A program made the position numbers and the translations under genes. Positions 1 to 5,367 of a stretch of DNA of 8,087 bases are shown here, one piece after another. How positions within the stretch are numbered: the first letter of the stretch is position 1; every line of letters begins with the position of its first letter. A model generated the notes under the pieces. It worked only from the letters and a program-made list of their open reading frames with translations. It had not been told where the DNA came from and made no database searches. The stretch is from Rhodospirillaceae bacterium (GTDB lineage Bacteria > Pseudomonadota > Alphaproteobacteria > Rhodospirillales > Magnetovibrionaceae), in NCBI GenBank assembly GCA_029883045.1, contig JAOUJU010000073.1:1-8087 (forward strand), given 5' to 3'.

Positions 1-53
1 GCCTTGCCGCCTTTTTTGTTTATGCAAACGTAAACGCGTTTTTCTTTGGGCAT
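1..53 (-). CDS. Start of a gene cut by the window edge; possible small [2Fe-2S] ferredoxin-like protein
   Basis: An ATG at 53-51 on the minus strand opens a frame that stays open to the window edge, giving MPKEKRVYVCINKKGGK and then an Ala codon start. A short basic N-terminus, a beta-strand-like VYVC with a cysteine and an N-K/R-rich turn resembles the beginning of thioredoxin-like (2Fe-2S) ferredoxin domain proteins, whose first cluster cysteine sits in a similar 'VCxN' strand. Only 17 full codons are visible, so the family call is inference. The gene follows pntB on the same strand after about 50 bases, so co-transcription is possible. The Shine-Dalgarno is weak (GAAAAT just upstream). In-frame TTG (71) and GTG (83) alternatives exist before a TAG at 86-84. 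The protein may be unrelated to redox chemistry. Confidence 0.4.
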   Translation of the reverse strand, partial: MPKEKRVYVCINKKGGK

Positions 54-65
54 ATTTTCAATAGC

Positions 66-94
66 GGCCAAACGGCCCCGCACCTAATGGTGCG
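66..94 (-). other. Two adjacent small hairpins between pntB and the next gene
   Basis: Positions 79-94 are a perfect inverted repeat, CGCACC-TAAT-GGTGCG (6-bp stem, 4-base loop). Positions 66-77 are a second, GGCC-AAAC-GGCC (4-bp stem, 4-base loop). Both lie just after the pntB stop codon and before the ATG at 53. On the minus strand neither is followed by a run of T, so this is not a typical intrinsic terminator. The structures could stabilise the 3' end of the pnt transcript or lower read-through into the next gene. That role is inferred; only the symmetry is seen. Confidence 0.4.
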
Positions 95-103
95 CTCTTC
101 AAA

Positions 104-1504
104 TTAATTCCCCAACGCCTGAACAATGTGTTCGGTCATTTTCTTGGCATCATCAAACAGCATCATGGTGTTATCGCGGAAAAACAGTTCATTATCAACG
201 CCTGCATAACCAGATGCCATTGAACGTTTAATGAACAACACTGTTCCTGCTTTTTCCACGTCTAAAATCGGCATGCCGTAAATTGGGCTAGCGGTGTCGG
301 TTTTAGCAGCCGGGTTGGTAACGTCATTGGCGCCAATAACAAACGCCACGTCAGCGGTTGAAAATTCGTTGTTGATTTCTTCCAATTCAAATACTTCGTC
401 ATAAGGCACATTGGCCTCGGCCAAAAGCACGTTCATATGCCCGGGCATACGTCCGGCAACGGGGTGAATGGCGTAAGAAACTTCAACCCCTTCTTCTTTT
501 AACAGGTCGGCCATTTCACGAAGTGCGTGCTGGGCTTGGGCCACGGCCATACCGTAGCCGGGAACAATAATAACCTTCGATGCGTTTTTCATAATGAATG
601 CCGCATCTTCGGCTGAACCAGATTTTACCGAACGATCGCCACCCGGCCCGCCTGCGGCCGCACCCGCAACCGCATCACCACCAAAACCGCCCAAAAGAAC
701 GTTAAAGATGGAACGGTTCATGCCCTTGCACATAATGTATGAAAGGATAGCACCGGATGAACCCACCAGCGCACCGGTTACAATAAGCAACGGGTTGCCA
801 AGGGTAAAACCAATACCCGCTGCTGCCCAACCTGAGTACGAGTTAAGCAACGACACCACAACTGGCATATCGGCCCCGCCGATAGGAATGATCATCAAAA
901 ACCCAAGGGCAAAAGCCAATGCCGCTAGCGCGTAAAATACCTGGTGGCTTTCGGTGGTGGCGAACATGAAAAACAAAATCACCATCAATATGCCAAGGCC
1001 AGCATTTAATTTATGCTGCATCGGAAACGTAATCGGCGCGCCCGACATAATGCCCTGCAATTTAGCAAAAGCGATAAGTGAGCCTGAAAAAGTAATCGCA
1101 CCGATGGCTGTGCCCAATCCCATTTCTACCAATGAGGCTGCTGGGATGGTGCCAATCGCACCAAGGCCATAAGCGGTTGGGTTAAACAACGCAGCCGAGG
1201 CCACAAACACGGCGGCCAAACCCACCAACGAGTGAAAGGCCGCTACCAATTGTGGCAATGCGGTCATTTTAATTTTTAATGCGACCACGGTACCAACCGA
1301 GCCACCAATTAGTAGGCCTGTCAAAATTATTGGATAGCCAACCACGTCGGGGTCAACCAGCGTGGTGATTATGGCAATAGCCATACCAATCATGCCAAAC
1401 ATGTTGCCGCGACGTGCGGTTTCCGGGTGGCTAAGCCCGCGCAGTGCCAGAATGAAAAGAACCGAAGCGATAAGGTACGCAAACGCGCTCATTGATGATG
1501 TCAT
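104..1504 (-). CDS. pntB: NAD(P) transhydrogenase subunit beta (PntB), membrane domain dII plus NADP(H)-binding domain dIII
   Basis: PntB is the NADP(H)-binding, proton-channel subunit of the inner-membrane transhydrogenase, which couples inward proton flow to NADH + NADP+ -> NAD+ + NADPH. The protein has 466 residues, close to the usual ~460. Residues 1-265 are a multi-helix membrane domain. His91, in ALPQLVAAFHS, matches the proton-pathway histidine of the family, and SLLNSYSG (218-225) carries the conserved channel asparagine. Residues about 285-466 form the dIII domain: GYGMAVAQAQ (316-325) is the NADP-binding loop, followed by GRMPGHMNVLLAE (351-363), GANDVTNPAA (391-400) and KRSMASGYAGV (426-436). 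All key motifs are intact. The ATG at 1504 has AGGGA nine bases upstream, overlapping the TAG stop of pntAB. It is the last pnt gene of the operon; expression is presumably coupled to the genes before it. Confidence 0.97.
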   Translation of the reverse strand: MTSSMSAFAYLIASVLFILALRGLSHPETARRGNMFGMIGMAIAIITTLVDPDVVGYPIILTGLLIGGSVGTVVALKIKMTALPQLVAAFHSLVGLAAVFVASAALFNPTAYGLGAIGTIPAASLVEMGLGTAIGAITFSGSLIAFAKLQGIMSGAPITFPMQHKLNAGLGILMVILFFMFATTESHQVFYALAALAFALGFLMIIPIGGADMPVVVSLLNSYSGWAAAGIGFTLGNPLLIVTGALVGSSGAILSYIMCKGMNRSIFNVLLGGFGGDAVAGAAAGGPGGDRSVKSGSAEDAAFIMKNASKVIIVPGYGMAVAQAQHALREMADLLKEEGVEVSYAIHPVAGRMPGHMNVLLAEANVPYDEVFELEEINNEFSTADVAFVIGANDVTNPAAKTDTASPIYGMPILDVEKAGTVLFIKRSMASGYAGVDNELFFRDNTMMLFDDAKKMTEHIVQALGN

Positions 1505-1516
1505 TTTCGCGTTTCC

Positions 1517-1924
1517 CTATTTTTGTTTTTTCTTGAACATTTGCAACATTCGCTGGGTAACGATGAACCCACCGAAAATGTTTACGCTTGCCAGTGTTAC
1601 TGCAATAAAGCCCATTATTTTTGAAATGCTCATATCAGCTGGGCCAGCAGCGATAAGTGCGCCAACAATAATCACCGATGAAATGGCGTTGGTAACACCC
1701 ATCAATGGCGAATGCAGCGCGGGTGTAACCGACCAAACCACATAATAACCAACAAAACATGCCAGCACGAACACGGTGAACAAAAACACGAACGGCTCGC
1801 CTGATGCACCACCGGTGGCGGCAAGAACATCAGCGTTTATTGCCAATTCGCTTGCTTGTTGCGCTAGGGTGGCTGCGTCACCTGCCAGTTCTTTAGACTG
1901 GTTTGCTAAATCTGCCGCATTCAT
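1517..1924 (-). CDS. pntAB: NAD(P) transhydrogenase subunit alpha, membrane part (PntAB/PntA2)
   Basis: This small integral membrane subunit corresponds to the C-terminal membrane region of E. coli PntA, here a separate polypeptide of 135 residues. It joins PntB to build the proton channel in the inner membrane. Residues 1-40 are Ala-rich and hydrophilic, probably an amphipathic helix. Three hydrophobic segments follow: about 43-66 (EPFVFLFTVFVLACFVGYYV), 78-95 (the AISSVIIVGALIAAG region) and 104-124. The family signature VWSVTPALHSPLMGVTNAISS (64-84) is complete, and the tail is basic (MFKKKQK). The start at 1924 is supported by AAGGA ten bases upstream, inside the end of pntAA. The intergenic gap is 3 bases, so translation is probably coupled. 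The 12-base gap to pntB places all three genes in one operon. Confidence 0.95.
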   Translation of the reverse strand: MNAADLANQSKELAGDAATLAQQASELAINADVLAATGGASGEPFVFLFTVFVLACFVGYYVVWSVTPALHSPLMGVTNAISSVIIVGALIAAGPADMSISKIMGFIAVTLASVNIFGGFIVTQRMLQMFKKKQK

Positions 1925-1927
1925 AAT

Positions 1928-3085
1928 TTAAGCATCCTTCTTGTTGGTTTTTTGTTCGATAAGCATCGGGTGGACAACCTTGCCGTCACGGGTAATGCAA
2001 ATACCCGATACGGTTTCATCTTCCCAGTTGAATTCAATTATTTTCTTTTCTTCGTCCACATGGGGTTTAAGGAAATTAAATAGGTTCTTGGCAAAAAGCT
2101 GGCTGGCATCGCGGGCTAATCTGCCCGGGACGTTTTCATGGCCAACAATTTTTACGCCATTTTTGCTTTCCACTATCTTGCCCAGCTTGGCCCCTTCGAC
2201 GTTTCCACCGGCTTCAACTGCCAAATCAATAATTACAGAACCGCTACGCATGGAAGCTACCATTTCTTTGGTTACCAGCACTGGTGCGGTGCGCCCCGGA
2301 ATAAGCGCCGTGGTAATTACGATATCTTGTTTTTTAATATGTTCGGCAACTACCGCTTTTTGTTTTTCAAAATATTCTGGCGGCATTTGTTTAGCATAGC
2401 CGCCTTCGGTTTCGGCTTCTTTTTCCATTTCGGCATCAACGGTCAAGAATTTACCACCAAGGCTTTCAACCTGTTCGCGAGTGGCAGGGCGAACGTCGGT
2501 AGCGGTAACCACCGCGCCTAAACGTTTGGCCGTAGCAATGGCCTGAAGCCCAGCAACACCCACACCCATAACAAATACTTTGGCTGGTGCGATTGTTCCG
2601 GCTGCGGTCATCATCATCGGCATAATTGATCCATATTCACTCGCTGCGTCCAAAACTGCCTTGTAGCCGGCAAGGTTTGACTGGCTGGAAAGAATGTCCA
2701 TGCTCTGGGCGCGCGAAATACGCGGCATCATTTCCATCGCAAAGGTGGTTATGCCTGCCTTGGCGTACATATCTGCATCTTTTTTATTAGAAAGTATCGC
2801 AAGATGGGCGGCAACGATTGCACCCTTTTTCATCTTTTTAACTTCGTCTTCGCTGGGCGCAGTTATTTTCAACACCACATCAGCCGATTTAAGCGCGTCA
2901 TCGGCATCTTTTGCTATTGATGCACCGGCTGATTTAAAATCATCATCGGTTATTGACGCTCCAGCACCGGCATTTGTTTCGACAATTACATCAAAACCAA
3001 GTGCTGCTAGTTTTTTAACAACATCAGGCGATGCTGCGACGCGTGTTTCGCCAGTGCGGCTTTCCTTGGGGATGGCAATTTTCAT
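1928..3085 (-). CDS. pntAA: NAD(P) transhydrogenase subunit alpha, soluble NAD(H)-binding part (PntAA/PntA1)
   Basis: This peripheral dI domain, an AlaDH/PNT-family protein, binds NAD(H) on the cytoplasmic side and hands hydride to PntB-bound NADP+. From the ATG at 3085 it has 385 residues, starting MKIAIPKESRTGETRVA as in the family and matching the usual ~380. Conserved PRISRAQSMDILSSQSNLAGY spans 121-141. R122, Q127, D130 and S133 correspond to the R-Q-D-S active-site quartet known from Rhodospirillum rubrum dI. The nucleotide fold has GVGVAGLQ at 174-181 with an acidic strand end at D197, and ALIPGRTAPVLVT lies at 260-272. An in-frame ATG at 3133 would add 16 mostly polar, basic residues (MSAKRKYQIKKETSVK). 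Neither start has a clear Shine-Dalgarno; I prefer 3085 on family alignment and length. It is the first gene of the pnt operon. Confidence 0.95.
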   Translation of the reverse strand: MKIAIPKESRTGETRVAASPDVVKKLAALGFDVIVETNAGAGASITDDDFKSAGASIAKDADDALKSADVVLKITAPSEDEVKKMKKGAIVAAHLAILSNKKDADMYAKAGITTFAMEMMPRISRAQSMDILSSQSNLAGYKAVLDAASEYGSIMPMMMTAAGTIAPAKVFVMGVGVAGLQAIATAKRLGAVVTATDVRPATREQVESLGGKFLTVDAEMEKEAETEGGYAKQMPPEYFEKQKAVVAEHIKKQDIVITTALIPGRTAPVLVTKEMVASMRSGSVIIDLAVEAGGNVEGAKLGKIVESKNGVKIVGHENVPGRLARDASQLFAKNLFNFLKPHVDEEKKIIEFNWEDETVSGICITRDGKVVHPMLIEQKTNKKDA

Positions 3086-3136
3086 TTTTACGGATGTTTC
3101 TTTCTTGATTTGATATTTTCTTTTAGCGCTCATTTT

Positions 3137-3153
3137 ACCGCTTAAGGGGCGGT
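3137..3153. other. Inverted repeat in the pntAA leader
   Basis: ACCGC-TTAAGGG-GCGGT forms a 5-bp stem with a 7-base loop; G-U pairs could extend one strand's version inward. On the minus strand it ends just 3 bases before the alternative pntAA ATG at 3133, where it could mask ribosome access to that start. On the plus strand it is followed by TTTATTT, which resembles a weak terminator, but no plus-strand gene lies upstream to use it. The symmetry is seen; any function is inferred. Confidence 0.35.
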
Positions 3154-3168
3154 TTTATTTCCGGCACT

Positions 3169-3197
3169 TTTATGCCCCCATAAGTGACGATTAACAA
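3169..3197 (-). promoter_or_regulatory. Candidate sigma70-type promoter for the pnt operon
   Basis: On the minus strand, TTGTTA (3197-3192) and CATAAA (3174-3169) are separated by exactly 17 bases, each matching four of six consensus positions. Transcription would start near 3162, giving a leader of about 30 bases to the ATG at 3133 or 75 bases to the ATG at 3085. It lies in the only sizeable gap upstream of pntAA. The matches are partial and the region is AT-rich, so a chance fit is possible. Confidence 0.3.
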
Positions 3198-3314
3198 GCC
3201 CCGCCTATGGGAATTTTTCATCATTTTGGTATTTTTAATCGCTTAGGTAGTAATTTATTATTTAACCTCTACATTGCAACCAATAAAGGCCTAAAAATTG
3301 CCAAAAATACGTTT

Positions 3315-3345
3315 TTGTTACATTGGGTCCAGTTTGTTTTATTAT
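3315..3345 (+). promoter_or_regulatory. Candidate promoter directly before the DUF3108 gene, possibly leaderless
   Basis: TATTAT at 3340-3345 matches five of six positions of the -10 consensus and ends six bases before the ATG at 3352. Transcription would therefore begin at or next to the start codon. TTGTTA at 3315-3320 is a partial -35 match, but the 19-base spacer is longer than ideal. The absence of any Shine-Dalgarno before this ATG fits a leaderless transcript. This is inference from spacing alone. Confidence 0.25.
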
Positions 3346-3351
3346 CAGCAA

Positions 3352-4329
3352 ATGACGTCATACGCCCCTAAAGCACCCCTGTACACTGCGCTGAAAAGCC
3401 AAGGCTATATCCGCCAATTATTGCTGGGTTGGATTGGGGCATTGTTGCTGGCGTTCCCCCATGTGGGTTGGGCTAATGATGGCGGTAATGATAGGCATCT
3501 GCTGTATGAGGCATACTGGGGCGGTTTGCACGTGGCTGATTTTACCCTTTCCATGGAAAAAAATGGGGGGGAGTTCAATAACGTTCTAACCCTCGAGAGC
3601 AGAGGGTTAACTAGGTTTATCTCTAACTTATCGGTTGTTGCTACTTCCAGTGGTAAATTTGTATCGCCACCAAATGGGCCAAACAATAATTCGGGCATAA
3701 CCGGGAGCGGAAATGGCGCCGCCGCCAGCCAAATGGGTGATTTGTATTTACCGTTTAAATACCGAACCGAATATTCCAATGCTAAACATTTTCGCTGGGT
3801 AGATATTTTATTTCCCTACAATAACATCAAAGCCGTGAACCAGCCCGCAATGGCGATTACCGGCACAAGACCGTTGCCGGAAAATCCTGAAAAATGGAAC
3901 CCAAAAGATAAAGGCCCAGAAAAGCTGGACAAGATAAAAGACGAAATGCTGTTTGGCGTGGTTGACCCCCTGACGGCGATGGTGCAATCGCTTTCGGCAA
4001 TTGAAACGCACCTAAAAGGTGGGCCTGATCACTTTACCATCAAAGGTTTTGACGGCAAAAGAAGGTTCGATTTCGATGTCGACTATTTTGGACCAGCCAG
4101 CCGCACAGTTGCTAAAATAAAATACGAAACCTACCACATGCGTATAACCCCGCGACCTATAGCTGGGTTTAAGAAAAGACATAAAATATTTTGGGAGGGG
4201 TCTGCTTTTGATTTTTATCTCGCGCGTGATGGTAGCTACGCACCAATACAAATTGTTCCCTTAAAACACGGGCCGGTGCTTAACCTGAAAGGTGTTTGTG
4301 ATTCACCATGCAAAATGCCCGCTGAATAG
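3352..4329 (+). CDS. DUF3108 domain exported protein, function unknown
   Basis: This 325-residue predicted periplasmic protein has a Sec-type signal peptide: a basic N-region (K14, R21), a hydrophobic core LLLGWIGALLLAF (23-35) and a likely cleavage after VGWA (41). The mature chain opens with LYEAYWGGLHVADFTLSME (51-69), the beta-strand pattern of DUF3108 proteins (tyrosine, aromatic, 'G-hxhA-hxL'), and continues with beta-rich segments including FDVDYFG (241-247). VDPLTAMV (204-211) is a family-like motif. Residues 106-128 are a low-complexity Pro/Asn/Gly/Ser loop, and 172-197 a Pro/Lys-rich loop. A CDSPC pair (316, 320) lies near the C-terminus and could form a disulfide in the periplasm. 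The family has no established biochemical role. I chose ATG 3352 over an in-frame TTG at 3298 because it gives a normal signal peptide. The gene converges with the next one. Confidence 0.75.
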   Translation: MTSYAPKAPLYTALKSQGYIRQLLLGWIGALLLAFPHVGWANDGGNDRHLLYEAYWGGLHVADFTLSMEKNGGEFNNVLTLESRGLTRFISNLSVVATSSGKFVSPPNGPNNNSGITGSGNGAAASQMGDLYLPFKYRTEYSNAKHFRWVDILFPYNNIKAVNQPAMAITGTRPLPENPEKWNPKDKGPEKLDKIKDEMLFGVVDPLTAMVQSLSAIETHLKGGPDHFTIKGFDGKRRFDFDVDYFGPASRTVAKIKYETYHMRITPRPIAGFKKRHKIFWEGSAFDFYLARDGSYAPIQIVPLKHGPVLNLKGVCDSPCKMPAE

Positions 4330-4365
4330 CAGGGAAAATAAATTGGGCAAATAAATAATGTGTTT

Positions 4366-4380
4366 GAAAAGCTATGCTTT
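4366..4380. other. Short inverted repeat at the convergent gene junction
   Basis: AAAGC-TAT-GCTTT is a 5-bp stem with a 3-base loop overlapping the stop codon of the minus-strand gene, in the 42-base gap between two converging genes. It is AT-rich and lacks a following T run, so it is at best a weak bidirectional terminator. I see no better terminator in this gap. Confidence 0.2.
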
Positions 4381-5220
4381 AGCAAGTTCGGCTTGACGTT
4401 TTTGCCATGCCGCCTTGTAGGTTTTGAACTCTTCGCGGATGGCATCAATTTTTCCGGCAGTTCCGCCACCAAACATGAAATCTAGTTTGACCATTTCGTC
4501 GTCATCCCACATTACCTTGAATAATTCGGAAAACAGTGCATTGAACAAAAGTTGAAAATGCTGATCTTCAAACATGAAGCCTGTTTTTGGTTCGGTAACG
4601 TTATTGACTATGGATATGAAATTTTTTCTAGCCCAATTAAAATCTTCAAATTTAAGCAAGATTCTTATCAAGATATTATAAGCAAAACGTTTGTGCCGAT
4701 CGTTTTCACCAATTTCACGCCAGATAAGATCATCATCATCGGTATCAAACCATGAAAGAAGCTCGCCTGCTTCGGCATTGAGTTCTTCATACAGAACTTC
4801 ACCTAGAAGTTTTTCCAAATAATTATCAAAACCCATTACAACTTCACGCGGCAGTATCGAAGTTCCGCTTTTGTTGGCAAACAGGTGCGAAAAACGCCCG
4901 GCAATAAGCCGAAGCAAAAATTTTGTACGATTGCCTGATTCTTTTTTTGGCGCAGCCTTGCTAGCGGGTGCCGATGCCTTGGTTTGTTCGGCTACCTGAT
5001 TGCCAAAATTGAGCAAATTAGTGCGAATAACCGTTTCAATTTCGCGCACTAGTTCCTTCATCGCTGCGTCTAGTTCCGGGGTATGATTTTCCCGGGTCAG
5101 CAGTTTATGGCTCATCATCAGGTCCAACATCGACTTGATGATTGATTTAGTTGCTGTTGTCGAACGCTGGGCCACGTCCATTGTGCCGTCGCGACCCGGC
5201 TGTTGGCCATTAGTGCTCAT
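4372..5220 (-). CDS. Conserved-looking helical protein of unknown function, no cysteines
   Basis: I do not recognise a named family for this 282-residue protein. It has no signal peptide or membrane span and is predicted cytoplasmic and largely alpha-helical. Residues 1-22 are polar and probably disordered, and 23-80 are helical (TKSIIKSMLDLMMSHK, then an amphipathic stretch to about 78). Residues 81-98 are an Ala/Lys/Pro/Ser linker. Residues 99-282 form the main domain, with KFLLRLIAGRFSHLF (100-114), GFDNYLEKLLGEVLYEELN (130-148), the acidic DTDDDD (159-164), FAYNILIRILLKFEDFNWA (179-197) and a charged C-terminal helix. There are no cysteines and no catalytic motif that I can identify. The ATG at 5220 follows CCGGAA closely, with AAGG further up; M14 is an alternative start. 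Strand and codon use match the neighbouring pnt and peptidase genes. A coding gene is likely; the function is unknown. Confidence 0.8.
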   Translation of the reverse strand: MSTNGQQPGRDGTMDVAQRSTTATKSIIKSMLDLMMSHKLLTRENHTPELDAAMKELVREIETVIRTNLLNFGNQVAEQTKASAPASKAAPKKESGNRTKFLLRLIAGRFSHLFANKSGTSILPREVVMGFDNYLEKLLGEVLYEELNAEAGELLSWFDTDDDDLIWREIGENDRHKRFAYNILIRILLKFEDFNWARKNFISIVNNVTEPKTGFMFEDQHFQLLFNALFSELFKVMWDDDEMVKLDFMFGGGTAGKIDAIREEFKTYKAAWQKRQAELAKA

Positions 5221-5280
5221 TTCCGGATTTAACCTTCAACTAAATTGGCAAATAAGTATGTTATTACTGATTATTAGCAC

Positions 5281-5347
5281 AACCGCCTTGCCCCTTCATA
5301 GGGTCAAATGCCCCAATCTATCATAACTTGGTTATAGCGGTTTTTTT
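5281..5347. other. Intergenic inverted repeats between the peptidase and the unknown gene
   Basis: The 147-base gap 5221-5367 contains no credible gene but has nested symmetry. AACCGC (5281-5286) pairs with GCGGTT (5337-5342). Inside are CCCT-TCAT-AGGG (5292-5303) and ATAAC-TTG-GTTAT (5323-5335). On the plus strand the last hairpin is followed by AGCGG and seven T (5341-5347), resembling a terminator facing away from both flanking minus-strand genes. On the minus strand there is no T tract, so it does not obviously terminate the peptidase transcript. I see no strong promoter for the unknown gene here. The function of the repeats is inferred only. Confidence 0.3.
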
Positions 5348-5367
5348 GCCTGTATTCTTCTGTCTTG

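Noticed and set aside
594..1172. Plus-strand open frames of 113 and 72 codons opposite pntB
   Set aside because: They are antisense to an intact, motif-complete pntB, have Pro/Ala-rich sequences typical of reversed GC-rich codons, and show no Shine-Dalgarno or family pattern.
1362..3113. Several plus-strand open frames opposite pntAB and pntAA, up to 152 codons
   Set aside because: All lie entirely over well-identified genes on the minus strand and read as shadows, with no recognisable domain.
3405..4472. Minus-strand open frames opposite the DUF3108 gene
   Set aside because: The plus-strand gene has a coherent signal peptide and domain pattern; the opposing frames are short and featureless.
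1..5292. The 8-mer GCCTTGCC occurs at 1-8 (as GCCTTGCC) and again near 5285-5292
   Set aside because: The match does not extend beyond about nine bases, one copy is within a coding start and the other intergenic; it is likely chance rather than a dispersed repeat.
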